Shown piece by piece: positions 8,745-17,610 of a stretch of 64,000 nt of DNA. A model generated the notes under the pieces. It saw only the letters and a list, made by a program, of their open reading frames with translations. It ran no database searches and was not told the origin of the DNA. A program made the translations under genes and the position numbers. Location: the IMG/VR virus record IMGVR_UViG_3300023245_000006, positions 1 to 64,000 of that record; one strand, given 5' to 3'. How positions within the stretch are numbered: position 1 is the first letter of the stretch; each line of letters opens with the position of its first letter. The stretch comes from a virus.

Positions 8745-9821
8745 TTAACTTGCCTTGATAGTATATCCCAGAGTTGAGATACATGCTGATTTTTTGGCAA
8801 CCAAAACTTGCTCCACAGCAGGTTCAGATGTGTCGTTGTAATTGACAATCGAGAATGAATTCTGCCAATTTGCAGCAGTTGCATAACACGGTGTCAAATC
8901 ACATGCACAACCGTTTTCATAGACTCGAACAATCTTTTCTTTTTGGGAACCAATAGATGGAATCCTTTTGGATGTTGCACCAAATCGATGAGTGTGGTTG
9001 ATTATCATAGAGACTGTTCCCCATTTTTCCATCATACCCAATGCAGATTGTCCACCGTGTTTTCTTACAACATCACCATGTAGAACGATGAACCCTTCGA
9101 CAATTTCTACATAATCGACCAATTTGATTCTAGACCATGATTCGTGAGGGAAGAAAACATTTTCATATGAAAGATGTTCCTGTAGATCTGGTAAACTAGC
9201 CATATCACCGAGTCTATCTGATAGGTATCTCCAATAACGACCTTCTACCCCGTTACCACTATGGTTAGAATTTGTTTCGTAAATATCGGAACCATAAGAA
9301 CTTGTGATATCATGAAGCGTTTTTAAGAACTTGTGATATGCTTCGCGCTCTTGCAAAAGACTCGAAGATGTTCTGATGTCTTTTGGATATCGCGATAATG
9401 CGAACATATCCAATGTATCACCATTCAAAATAACCGTTTCGGGTCGAAGTTCTTCGACTGTCTTCAAAAAGATGTCAAGTGTAACTTCGGACTCTGATCC
9501 AAAATGTGTATCACCAATTACCATTGCAATTTTATTTGGTTCCAGCGCAACATCAATCGGGTCTGGTTCTTCGTATTGGATTGGTGCCAAATTTAAAATG
9601 AATTCTTTTAAATCATCAGAATCAGAATAATCATTCCGTTTGACGTTGACATAAGGGGTGGGAGATCCTAACCCTACCGTGGGTGTTTTTGGGACATCCA
9701 CGGTATCATTTATCCATGATCTTGCAGTCTCCCGCCCAATACCCAACATGGTTCCAATGGTTTTAAATGTGTATCCCTCATATCTGAGGCGTTTCGCGGT
9801 TTGTTTCGGTGTTTCTTGCAT
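8745..9821 (-). CDS. Calcineurin-like metallophosphoesterase with N-terminal HTH
   Basis: 358 residues from the ATG at 9821. The first ~45 residues form a helix-turn-helix (TAKRLRYEGYTFKTIGTMLGIGRETARSWI). The rest has the phosphoesterase signature blocks VIGDTHFGS, ILNGDTLD, NSNHSG (in place of GNHD), VLHGDV and NHTHRFG, giving the usual His/Asp metal ligands. Similar phage proteins with an HTH head are known but their substrates are not defined. TATAAATC sits 5 nt upstream of the start. Confidence 0.85.
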   Translation of the reverse strand: MQETPKQTAKRLRYEGYTFKTIGTMLGIGRETARSWINDTVDVPKTPTVGLGSPTPYVNVKRNDYSDSDDLKEFILNLAPIQYEEPDPIDVALEPNKIAMVIGDTHFGSESEVTLDIFLKTVEELRPETVILNGDTLDMFALSRYPKDIRTSSSLLQEREAYHKFLKTLHDITSSYGSDIYETNSNHSGNGVEGRYWRYLSDRLGDMASLPDLQEHLSYENVFFPHESWSRIKLVDYVEIVEGFIVLHGDVVRKHGGQSALGMMEKWGTVSMIINHTHRFGATSKRIPSIGSQKEKIVRVYENGCACDLTPCYATAANWQNSFSIVNYNDTSEPAVEQVLVAKKSACISTLGYTIKAS

Positions 9822-9883
9822 AATTTGATTTATAATACGATGGTTACTTGGGTTTGTCAAAAACTATTTTATATGATGGATCG

Positions 9884-11173
9884 TTACAGACCACAAAATA
9901 GTCTAAAAAGATAGTCGAAATTTTCCTTTACCGGACCAGTTTGTTCAGGTTGTTTATGGACAAAACCATAAACATAATCGATAATTTCGTTTGCTGTTTT
10001 TCGTATAACATCTTGATTTTGAGTGATATGCTCTGGATCAATTTTCCAAAGTGCCAAATATTTCGCAGCATGTTCACTACTCAAACCGAATTCTTCCAAG
10101 ACTACATATGCCACACCTTCGGCTTGAAGCTCTTTTATATTACTAGGAATTTCACCACGCATTCTAATTTCCATAGTATGAATCAATTCATGGGCAATTT
10201 CATGAACCATGGTCGATATATTTTTTTGTAGTAATTGTATCGAACCCACCGAACTCACACCGCGAGCATCACCCAAACCCTCGGAACCAATTTTTACCTT
10301 GATGTTTTTCATCTCGGCAAAACTCGATAGGGCCTCGAAAATGGATTCTGTGGTTTCGTCTAGATTTTCATCAGAATACCATTTTGGTTTTTCTGGTATC
10401 TTTGCAATATCTTCTTTACCCTCAATTGGTTCCGTATCAGAAATATCAAAAATTGGACCCAATTTAAATCGGGTGATTTTACGCACTTCATCATCTGGCG
10501 CAGGAACATGACCATCTTCGGGTTTATCTTTTACGATAATGGGGATAAAAATTTGTATACCCTTCGATCCTTTTTTTAATTTTCGTCCAAATTCTTTTTC
10601 CCATTTCACCCTACCAGCAACATGTGTTGCATCTTTTCTTTGTAGATATATGAGCATTTGGTTGTTGAATGAATAATTTCGGAATTTCTTTCTAAAATTT
10701 AGAAAATCTTGAATTTCTGGGGAATTAATATTTTCTTCTAGTTCCTTTTTCAACCTGGATAAAAAGTTTTCAATTTGATCTTGTGCTCCTAAATCAGCCA
10801 ATTCTTCGATTTCTTCGGATGCATCATCTAAATTTATAGGTGATGATCCAGATGATTTATTAAGAGACATGACCGCTTTCTTATATGTTGGAGCAGCTTT
10901 GTGAAAATCGGATTCCTCAAAACTATCCTTTGAAACCCATCTTCGAAGGTTCGCTTTATCAAAATAAAATAAACCAGTATCTCTAATACCAGTTTTCTTT
11001 TTAAATGTTTCGTTTCTTCCAGCAGAATCTGGCATATCACTATCAACAACAAAAATGAATTTCCCATCATCCATTCGTTTTCGTTTAAGGATTAAATTTT
11101 CTTCAATCGTTTCCGTGGGATTTAGTAGTTCCTTATAAAGATTTTCAAGAATTATTGTATCAACATCTCTCAT
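9884..11173 (-). CDS. ArdC-like antirestriction protein with capsid-targeting-like tag
   Basis: 429 residues. It starts with the shared tag MRDVDTIILENLYKELL. The middle carries the ArdC N-terminal ssDNA-binding pattern (DUF1738-like): YSFNNQMLIYLQ, ATHVAGRVKWEKEFGRKLKKGSKG, IQIFIPI. The C-terminal zincin has VHEIAHELIHTME and a downstream ELQAEGVAYVVLEEFG, giving HExxH plus Glu ligands. ArdC of plasmids protects incoming DNA from restriction. Combined with the tag, the protein is inferred to be packaged and injected. A late promoter TATAAATA lies 7 nt before the ATG. Confidence 0.85.
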   Translation of the reverse strand: MRDVDTIILENLYKELLNPTETIEENLILKRKRMDDGKFIFVVDSDMPDSAGRNETFKKKTGIRDTGLFYFDKANLRRWVSKDSFEESDFHKAAPTYKKAVMSLNKSSGSSPINLDDASEEIEELADLGAQDQIENFLSRLKKELEENINSPEIQDFLNFRKKFRNYSFNNQMLIYLQRKDATHVAGRVKWEKEFGRKLKKGSKGIQIFIPIIVKDKPEDGHVPAPDDEVRKITRFKLGPIFDISDTEPIEGKEDIAKIPEKPKWYSDENLDETTESIFEALSSFAEMKNIKVKIGSEGLGDARGVSSVGSIQLLQKNISTMVHEIAHELIHTMEIRMRGEIPSNIKELQAEGVAYVVLEEFGLSSEHAAKYLALWKIDPEHITQNQDVIRKTANEIIDYVYGFVHKQPEQTGPVKENFDYLFRLFCGL

Positions 11174-11180
11174 ATCTATA

Positions 11181-11205
11181 TATTTATACTTTGGTGTTAT
11201 AAGTA
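11181..11205. promoter_or_regulatory. Back-to-back late promoters
   Basis: TATAAATA on the - strand (11181-11188, 7 nt before the ArdC-like ATG at 11173) and TATAAGTA on the + strand (11198-11205, 6 nt before the ATG at 11212). Only 9 bp separate the two octamers. Both predict very short or absent 5' leaders. Confidence 0.7.
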
Positions 11206-11211
11206 TTGATT

Positions 11212-12105
11212 ATGCCGCAGCACGATTCACATATTTTAAAAGAGTTTATGGGAAATATCTATAATATGAAAAATATCACCGAAGGGTATTTCCACGTTCC
11301 ACAAGAGATATATAAGGATGTAAAAAACTATTACTTAACTGCATATAAAAAGGTTAAACTTGAAGGTATTAAGAAAATAACCAAAAAGAATTTACCTTCT
11401 AAGAATTTTATCATAGATTTCACGGGGACATCATATGAACATTTAAATAAGTTATCACCAAAACCCAATGTTGATGTTAAGCTATCGATATCTAAGGGTA
11501 GCCATTACAACAATATAAACATTGATGATAATAATGGTATCATTCAATTGAGTTTATTTGAACCTGCTCGCGAAGTTTATGATGTTATAGAACATGAGAT
11601 GTCCCACTTCGTTCAATTTTTAATACAAAAATATAACAGAGACGTTAAGAATATCGAACGATCTAAAATAGGTGGACTACCATCGAAACGTCACATGAAA
11701 GGTCAATCGAGTGTAATGGGTTACACTAATAATGGATATAAAAAAGCCCACTCGAAAAGACCTGTCGAATACTACCCAGATCTTCTTAGTTCGATCCGAG
11801 AATTACAATATATGTATCACAAAGAACATGAGGATAATTGGGAACAGATGGAAAAATCCGACCCAGATAAGAAAGATTTCCTCATCCGTTTCTTTAGATC
11901 TGTAAAAGAAAAAGAACCATTCGGTAGAGTTTCGTCATTGGCATTCAAATCATTTAAAAGTTTATCGCCAGAATTCTATCAAAATATGTCGCGCATACTG
12001 TATGATGCTTTTATGAACAAACCTATCAATTTCGACCCTGTAGAGATAAAGAACGCACTAGGTGGTGTGACCAGAGAGTTGATTCGTCGATCATCTAGTC
12101 GATAA
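11212..12105 (+). CDS. HExxH metallopeptidase-like candidate cargo protein
   Basis: 297 residues from the ATG at 11212. The N-terminus MPQHDSHILKEFMGNIYN resembles the capsid-targeting-like tag. A zincin motif VIEHEMSHFVQF (HExxH) lies near residue 125. The C-terminal half is helical and basic (GRVSSLAFKSFKSLSPEFY). The family is not identified. The late promoter and tag suggest a virion-internal protein. The 3' end overlaps the remnant on the opposite strand. Confidence 0.65.
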   Translation: MPQHDSHILKEFMGNIYNMKNITEGYFHVPQEIYKDVKNYYLTAYKKVKLEGIKKITKKNLPSKNFIIDFTGTSYEHLNKLSPKPNVDVKLSISKGSHYNNINIDDNNGIIQLSLFEPAREVYDVIEHEMSHFVQFLIQKYNRDVKNIERSKIGGLPSKRHMKGQSSVMGYTNNGYKKAHSKRPVEYYPDLLSSIRELQYMYHKEHEDNWEQMEKSDPDKKDFLIRFFRSVKEKEPFGRVSSLAFKSFKSLSPEFYQNMSRILYDAFMNKPINFDPVEIKNALGGVTRELIRRSSSR

Positions 12106-12325
12106 TTTGTTCAGAACTCCAACCATCGACATCATCGATTAGATCTGGGATGTTACCACCGATAGATTGTGCAAATCCTTCACCCTAAATGGTTTTGAAT
12201 ATCATTGTTATAGATATTTTCCGTAAACTTTGGATAGCATATTTTAATTTTTTTGCATAAGACCTGATGTTATTGAACTCTTCAAAGTTGAATGTTTCAG
12301 GGTATGATTCGGTTAAATATTTCAT
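12095..12325 (-). pseudogene. Truncated/interrupted small gene with in-frame TAG
   Basis: An ATG overlaps the stop of the upstream gene as ATGA at 12325-12322 and reads MKYLTESYPETFNFEEF and on for 46 residues to a TAG at 12185-12187. The same frame then continues as coding-like sequence (GEGFAQSIGGNIPDLIDDVD) to a stop at 12095. The start looks like a conserved T4-like phage N-terminus, but the body expected behind it is missing. Probably a decayed gene; readthrough cannot be excluded. Confidence 0.55.
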
Positions 12326-13770
12326 ACATTTCTATGGAAAAATTTCTTAAAGGATATCGATTCGGTTAAATTTAATTTATCTTTATCTTGGGGTTTAATA
12401 CCGTTTATAATAATGTCTGGAATGGGTTTTTTATTCCGAATTAATATATTCGCAACCTCAAAAGAACGTGCCCAATCTTTTGCAATAGAATTTAAAAACA
12501 TATCAGGAACGTCCTTTCCTTTTTCAATTAAAGCTTTGGCAAACTTATATGATTCATACGAATCTTTTGCAATAGAATTTAAAAATATATCAGGAACATC
12601 CTTTCCATTTTCGATTAAAGCTACTGCAAATCTATATGAACTATCCGAATATTTTGCAATAGAATTTAAAAATATATCAGGAAGGTCCTTTCCTTTTTCA
12701 ATTAAAGCTTTGGCAAACTTATATGATTCATACGAATCTTTTGCAATAGAATTTAAAAATATATCAGGAAGGTCCTTTCCATTTTTGATTAAGAATATAG
12801 CAAAATTAGACGATTCGTTTGAATCACCCGATCCGGCAAGAACATCACCTCTCTTTTTTATCCAAAGATTTTGTTCCGATGGTGTTAAGGATTTAAAATT
12901 CTCAGAATTGAGTTGATGACCCATATTTAAATATTCATTTTTTAAATTCTTATCTAAACATGATAAATCTGAAACCCCAAAACCACTTTTTATATATTCT
13001 TCTTTTTCTACATATTTTAGAGAATTGAACACATACACACTAAAATCATAGTTTAAAGATTCGTATTTTTTAATTTTTTGGATTTCTGATTCCAATAAAG
13101 GATCGTTTTTAAAAATACCATTAGAAAAAGGCTTAGATAGATCAGGAAAGGCTTCTACAATTTCTTCTTCGGTAATATCATCGGTTCCATGACCCTGAGA
13201 ACCATTATCAGCCCATGTCCATTGATATCGATCATCTGTTTGTGCATCGATAACAATATAATGACTAGGATCTTTAAACATACCTCTATCATCTTTTTCA
13301 GAAGTATTCTCTTTAAATCTCACAAAATAAAAGGTAGATGCTGCTCGTAACCTATATCCGGTCCATAAATTTCCTCCCGATGGTCGAGATACACAAAAAG
13401 AATAATAACCATTGTCACTTAGAATTATGGATTGTCCAGTGTTTGTAGATTTATACACGATTACCTCTGCATCCTCATAAACCTTTAGATCATCCTTAGA
13501 AACGCTCTCAACCTGTTTACTGGCACCCACCCTTGTCGAGTCGGTTGCATGTTCAAACTCATCGAATGTTTTATATTGAAATGGGTCTTTTTTTGGTAGC
13601 GTTGCACGAGCCTTCTCGAAGGTCGATATATAATCTCTGATAGTTTTTTCCGATAAATCGGTTGTTTTTTGAAAGTGGGCTACCATCATCGAAATCGCCT
13701 TTTCGGAGAATTCTAGTAGGAGAATATCTCGATAGAGTGTTTCTAAAATTAATGTGTCGTTGTCTCTCAT
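12322..13770 (-). CDS. Tagged repeat protein, candidate virion cargo
   Basis: 482 residues from the ATG at 13770 (MRDNDTLILETLYRDILLLEF). A central domain with EVIVYKSTNTGQS, YSFCVSRPSGGNLW, YIVIDAQTDDRYQW and a DLSKPFSNGIFK ending is also present, diverged, in the 881-aa protein at 39.4 kb. The C-terminal part is four 29-residue repeats (DIFLNSIAKDSYESYKFAKA then LIEKGKDLP), encoded by 87-bp DNA repeats at about 12480-12790. The start overlaps the GNAT stop as ATGA, so the two are translationally coupled. Function unknown. Confidence 0.75.
   Translation of the reverse strand: MRDNDTLILETLYRDILLLEFSEKAISMMVAHFQKTTDLSEKTIRDYISTFEKARATLPKKDPFQYKTFDEFEHATDSTRVGASKQVESVSKDDLKVYEDAEVIVYKSTNTGQSIILSDNGYYSFCVSRPSGGNLWTGYRLRAASTFYFVRFKENTSEKDDRGMFKDPSHYIVIDAQTDDRYQWTWADNGSQGHGTDDITEEEIVEAFPDLSKPFSNGIFKNDPLLESEIQKIKKYESLNYDFSVYVFNSLKYVEKEEYIKSGFGVSDLSCLDKNLKNEYLNMGHQLNSENFKSLTPSEQNLWIKKRGDVLAGSGDSNESSNFAIFLIKNGKDLPDIFLNSIAKDSYESYKFAKALIEKGKDLPDIFLNSIAKYSDSSYRFAVALIENGKDVPDIFLNSIAKDSYESYKFAKALIEKGKDVPDMFLNSIAKDWARSFEVANILIRNKKPIPDIIINGIKPQDKDKLNLTESISFKKFFHRNV
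12480..12790 (-). repeat. 87-bp tandem coding repeats
   Basis: The string TTTTGCAATAGAATTTAAAAA recurs with exact 87-nt spacing (TGC at 12481-range, 12568, 12655, 12742), coding a 29-residue solenoid-like unit. Copies are very similar at DNA level, so copy number may vary between strains. Confidence 0.8.
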
Positions 13771-14222
13771 AATTCCTTTTCCCATATAACACCATCGATG
13801 TGAGTAAATCCAGCCCTTTTCACCATATTTAACACCAACTCGCTATGAACTTCTAGATGGATAGCATCGGCCATTTCATTTTTTGCTTCGTTCAATCCCT
13901 GATTAAACAACATTCTTCCGATACCCTTTCCCTGATAATTCTCGTCAACGATAATATCGAACGAATATTGTCGTCCCATACCTTCATTATAAGAACTTCC
14001 GAATAGTGCCCCGACGATAATTCGATAACCTTCTTGTGGGGATGGTATAACTTCCAGAGCACCCATCAATTCTTTATCACTCAAAATATTTATCGGTGCA
14101 TTGGAGGCCAGATCCCATGCACCATCCATAACCTCTTGATCTTCAACATCAACCCATTCATATTGTTCGTTCGATACCGAATCATAAAGATTTTCTAAAA
14201 TTAATGTGTCGTTGTCTCTCAT
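13767..14222 (-). CDS. Tagged GNAT N-acetyltransferase, candidate virion cargo
   Basis: 151 residues. The N-terminus MRDNDTLILENLYDSV shares 30 identical nucleotides with the start of the downstream gene (13741-13770 against 14193-14222). The rest is a GNAT fold with the acetyl-CoA loop VDENYQGKGIGRMLF (Q-x-x-G-x-G/A) and a C-terminal MVKRAGFTHIDGVIWEKEL. The substrate is unknown. GATAAATA at 14230-14237 lies 7 nt before the ATG. A packaged acetyltransferase would act early on host targets. Confidence 0.82.
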   Translation of the reverse strand: MRDNDTLILENLYDSVSNEQYEWVDVEDQEVMDGAWDLASNAPINILSDKELMGALEVIPSPQEGYRIIVGALFGSSYNEGMGRQYSFDIIVDENYQGKGIGRMLFNQGLNEAKNEMADAIHLEVHSELVLNMVKRAGFTHIDGVIWEKEL

Positions 14223-14260
14223 AAATAGATATTTATCCTTGACATGATCCGAATATCTGC

Positions 14261-14268
14261 TATAAATT
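14261..14268 (+). promoter_or_regulatory. Late-type promoter TATAAATT
   Basis: TATAAATT followed by TGGACT and the ATG at 14275. It diverges from GATAAATA of the GNAT gene at 14230-14237. Confidence 0.5.
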
Positions 14269-14274
14269 TGGACT

Positions 14275-14472
14275 ATGGATATTTTAACATTAATAACGCT
14301 GGTTGTAGGTAGCCTCATCGGTATTCTCATTTTGGGATTTGCTGGATGGGTTATCTGCCTTTTCGTGACTCTACTAATCAATGCAATTGGATATGCACTA
14401 CAAGGCGGGTTCGTTCTTGGAATAATTATTATTATTGCTGCACTTATCTTTATTGGTATAATTGGTGCATAA
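14275..14472 (+). CDS. Small two-helix membrane protein
   Basis: 65 residues, almost entirely hydrophobic, with two predicted membrane spans (residues ~4-36 and ~44-64) and a short GYALQGG turn. Size and topology would allow a holin- or antiholin-like role, but nothing specific is seen. It has its own short-leader promoter. Confidence 0.65.
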   Translation: MDILTLITLVVGSLIGILILGFAGWVICLFVTLLINAIGYALQGGFVLGIIIIIAALIFIGIIGA

Positions 14473-14511
14473 AATTGTTGACAAAATCTATAAACCGGGA
14501 GATCATAAGAA

Positions 14512-15384
14512 ATGAATAATAGACTAAACACCGTTGCCATAGTTGGATCGAATGGATATATTGGACAATATTTCACCAAATATCTTTCAGAAATGGGATC
14601 TAACCTTGTGCACATCGGCAGAGATTTTACAAAAGAAGATGTTAAAGGAGCAACATTTTTAATCAATTGTGCCGGATTCACCGGAAAACCAAACGTCGAT
14701 GCCTGCGAAGATCAAAAATTGGAATGTTTTAAAGGGAACGCCGAATTACCTTTTCATATAGGTAATATATGTAAAACTTTGGGTATTCCGTGGGGTCACA
14801 TATCTTCTGGGTGTATTTATCACGGAACCAAAGAAGATGGAACCGGATTCACCGAGACCGATAAACCAAATTTTGCATTTGATTCGAAAGAACCTTGTAG
14901 TTTTTATAGTGGAACCAAGGCAGTAGGGGAAGAAACGATCCGAGATATGGAATGTTATATATGGAGACTTAGAATTCCTTTCAATTCCGATATTGACAAC
15001 ACTCGAAATTATCTTTATAAGTTGTTGAATTACAACAAATTGCTAAATGTTAGAAATTCGATTTCACATATTGGGGATTTTGTCAAGGCATCTATAGAAT
15101 GTGTGGAAAAGGAAATCCCATTTGGAATATATAACGTGGTCAATGGGGATATCACGACCGAAGATATTATTAAAATTTTCGGAAGAACCAAATATTTTAC
15201 AGAAAAGGGATTTTCATTCTATAACAGCGAAGAAGAATTCAACAAAACTATCAGAGCACCAAGATCTTCTTGTGTATTGAGCAACGAAAAATTATTTAGA
15301 CATGGTATCGAAATGCGGTCTGTTGATGAAGCACTAGAAGAATCGATCAACAAATATATAAATAAAAGGATCAATGAACTATGA
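14512..15384 (+). CDS. RmlD-like NAD-dependent sugar-nucleotide reductase/epimerase
   Basis: 290 residues. The Rossmann motif GSNGYIGQY sits near the N-terminus and the YSGTKAVGEE (Y-x3-K) catalytic motif near residue 140, with INCAGFTG and ISSGCIYHG between. The order matches short-chain reductases of the RmlD/dTDP-4-dehydrorhamnose type. It may modify a nucleotide sugar for phage DNA or surface glycosylation. The next gene overlaps its stop (ATGA). Confidence 0.85.
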   Translation: MNNRLNTVAIVGSNGYIGQYFTKYLSEMGSNLVHIGRDFTKEDVKGATFLINCAGFTGKPNVDACEDQKLECFKGNAELPFHIGNICKTLGIPWGHISSGCIYHGTKEDGTGFTETDKPNFAFDSKEPCSFYSGTKAVGEETIRDMECYIWRLRIPFNSDIDNTRNYLYKLLNYNKLLNVRNSISHIGDFVKASIECVEKEIPFGIYNVVNGDITTEDIIKIFGRTKYFTEKGFSFYNSEEEFNKTIRAPRSSCVLSNEKLFRHGIEMRSVDEALEESINKYINKRINEL

Positions 15385-15647
15385 AAACGATAAAAATTGG
15401 AACGGTTAAAAAAAGAGACCCACTTATCCCTTGGGTTGGGATGTGTTTTATATGTCCAGAATGTGAAGGAATGTTTGAATTCGAAATAAAAGATTTTAAG
15501 AATTATTCTGATAATCATGACAGATTTTTTAAATGTGAGACACCACACTGTGACGAATATATCTACCTACAAACAAATCCAACCAAAATTATAAATTTTC
15601 GGGGTGAAAATATCGAAGTTTCTAAAAACAGTATTGACAAATGGTAA
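15381..15647 (+). CDS. Small zinc-ribbon-like protein
   Basis: 88 residues with CPEC near residue 25 and CETPHC near residue 52, a likely four-cysteine metal site. It is coupled to the upstream reductase gene by ATGA. No family is recognised. Confidence 0.65.
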   Translation: MKTIKIGTVKKRDPLIPWVGMCFICPECEGMFEFEIKDFKNYSDNHDRFFKCETPHCDEYIYLQTNPTKIINFRGENIEVSKNSIDKW

Positions 15648-15868
15648 AAAAAGGACAATATGGCGGCATGAAAAACTGGATAAAGAATCAAATTTGGATC
15701 GCGAAGTTCTATATGGAACTTTTTAAACAAATGTTATTTCTTTTCATATGGAGAAATCGTATGAAAGATATGTCATTGATTAAAATTAAAGGTTGGAATA
15801 AGGCACTGGTGGATGATACACACACATGTCTTTTAATTCGAAAAACCGTAACATTCGAACTCTGGTAA
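15641..15868 (+). CDS. Hypothetical small protein
   Basis: 75 residues, overlapping the upstream stop by 7 nt, with a hydrophobic, aromatic-rich middle (MELFKQMLFLFIWRNRM). A start at the internal MKNWIKNQ is also possible. Nothing recognisable. Coding is plausible because of its position in the + strand run. Confidence 0.4.
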   Translation: MVKKGQYGGMKNWIKNQIWIAKFYMELFKQMLFLFIWRNRMKDMSLIKIKGWNKALVDDTHTCLLIRKTVTFELW

Positions 15869-15952
15869 ATATCGTGGACCGAATCAAATTTAGGAATTTA
15901 AAGACATGAATAAAAAACGTTGTAGAGAAAAATAAAAGAATCATAGAATTAT

Positions 15953-17575
15953 ATGGACAAAGAAATTATATTAAAAAAATACGGTAGGATTTATAGACTT
16001 TATCCTACAAAGGATCAAATCAAAATTTTCCAAGATTGGCAAAATGGTGCCAGAGCATATGGCAATGAAATTTTATGGAATCAAACAGTTTCGGAAAGAT
16101 TTTTCGATGAAAAGAAACGAGATATCGTCGAACTTAAAATAAAGGCACTTACCGATGTTGGAAAAACCGAAGAAGAAATTAAGGTTCTAAAAGATAAAGA
16201 CTTCTGGGTTACTATTAATAACCAACTCTCGGACCAATATCCGATCAAAGACGCGATTCGTAATGGTTTTAAAGAAATCAGGACAGAATTAACCATAGAT
16301 AAGAAGGGACCAGATCGAGAACTTTTAGATAAGATTATATTAGAAAGATATCCCAATTATGTTGATCTAAAAGATTCATCTAAAAGTTATCTGGGTGCAT
16401 GTGGAGAGGGAGGAATGTATAAGGTCGGAACCGGAAAATATAAACTACCTTCGGCACTGGTCATAGGGATTTTAAAATCTAATGATAAGGCATGGACCAC
16501 GTTCTACGAAATTTGTAAGAACGGAAAAAGTGTTCAACATCTCGTTGGTGCAAAAAAGAAAAAAGCCGCAAAAGGAAAGAGAGTTGATAATTTCGGAAAA
16601 CCCAAGTTTATGAAAAAGTGGGAAATTCCTAATCTTTTATTTTCTACCGGAAATCTGAAAGGACCGAATTTTGAAAAACAACAGGTATTTATTCAAACTT
16701 TGAAGACACCGATCAAGGCAAAATTAGATGTTTATCCCATAGGGATTATCACTTCTTATACAGTTTCAAATATAGGTAAGAAGTGGTTTATTTCTTATGG
16801 TCTAAAGACCAATGTAATAGAACCAGAACATCAACACATCGAATCACAGGTAGGGCTAGATTTGGGTGTAACCAAATTCTTGACCACCACCGATAGTTCC
16901 CAAAAGACCCGAATTTTTGAATTAGACAAAACCTCTAAGAAAAGACTGGCGATTTTGAAAAATCGGGTGAAGATGATCCAGACGATTATTTCGAGATTAG
17001 AACGAGCCGAACCGATGAACTATATAGAAATCAACTGGAAACTAAAAATGTCCGACAAGACAAATCCAGATTATAAACATTTCCAGAGACATAGTAATAA
17101 TTGGTTTAGATCAAATCAAAAACTGGTTGAAACGAAATATAAAATCAATGAAATTTTGAAAAATTTTAGACATCATGTTTCTAATGTGATCACCGATAAA
17201 TATGGAACCATCGGGATAGACAATCTACAAATTTCTAACATGACCAAATCCGGTAAAGGAACCAAAGATGAACATGGTAAAAATGTTAAACAAAAGGCAG
17301 GTCTGAATAGGTCGATCTTGGAACAGGGTTGGGGAATTTTTAATAACCAATTGAAATATAAGGCATCATGGAGAGGTGCAAAGGTTATCGAAATCGATCC
17401 TAAATACACTTCCCAGACATGTCCCGACTGTGGACACGTTTCCAGAGACAATAGAAAGACACAGGCAAAGTTCGAATGCATTGATTGTGGACATAGTGCC
17501 AATGCCGATGTGGTAGGATCACAAAATAATTTGAAAAAGATTAATAAAAAGGTTGCAATACCTGAGACTTTGTAG
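15953..17575 (+). CDS. TnpB/Cas12f-like RNA-guided RuvC effector of a compact type V-like CRISPR locus
   Basis: 540 residues, longer than a typical ~400-aa TnpB. The N-terminus KKYGRIYRLYPTKDQIKIF and GNEILWNQ match the TnpB/Cas12f WED-REC start. RuvC-I is VGLDLGVTKF (D303). The RuvC-II position reads GTIGIDNLQISNM, with D423 where Glu is standard. The zinc finger is C490/C493 and C509/C512, and RuvC-III is ANADVVGSQN (D519). About 130 extra residues lie between ~50 and ~180. A structured RNA with an anti-repeat and a CRISPR array follow on the same strand, with no cas1/cas2, so it is read as a Cas12f/type V-U-like effector rather than a transposon TnpB. The E-to-D change could weaken or abolish cleavage and favour a binding role. 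Confidence 0.88.
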   Translation: MDKEIILKKYGRIYRLYPTKDQIKIFQDWQNGARAYGNEILWNQTVSERFFDEKKRDIVELKIKALTDVGKTEEEIKVLKDKDFWVTINNQLSDQYPIKDAIRNGFKEIRTELTIDKKGPDRELLDKIILERYPNYVDLKDSSKSYLGACGEGGMYKVGTGKYKLPSALVIGILKSNDKAWTTFYEICKNGKSVQHLVGAKKKKAAKGKRVDNFGKPKFMKKWEIPNLLFSTGNLKGPNFEKQQVFIQTLKTPIKAKLDVYPIGIITSYTVSNIGKKWFISYGLKTNVIEPEHQHIESQVGLDLGVTKFLTTTDSSQKTRIFELDKTSKKRLAILKNRVKMIQTIISRLERAEPMNYIEINWKLKMSDKTNPDYKHFQRHSNNWFRSNQKLVETKYKINEILKNFRHHVSNVITDKYGTIGIDNLQISNMTKSGKGTKDEHGKNVKQKAGLNRSILEQGWGIFNNQLKYKASWRGAKVIEIDPKYTSQTCPDCGHVSRDNRKTQAKFECIDCGHSANADVVGSQNNLKKINKKVAIPETL

Positions 17576-17610
17576 TAATATACAAATATGTCGATGCTCA
17601 ATCGATCAAG

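Noticed and set aside
12095-12325. TAG reassignment (amber recoding)
   Set aside because: TAG is used as a normal stop by other genes here, such as the one ending at 19194.
12413-12916. + strand 167-aa repeat ORF
   Set aside because: Antisense of the 87-bp repeats in the tagged cargo gene.
13767-14681. GNAT gene extended to 304 aa
   Set aside because: The extra N-terminal part is antisense to the small membrane gene; the late promoter and tag place the start at 14222.
15953-17575. Effector as an ordinary IS605 TnpB insertion
   Set aside because: No right-end/target junction was seen, the anti-repeat matches the adjacent array, and composition matches the phage, unlike the TnpB at 57 kb.
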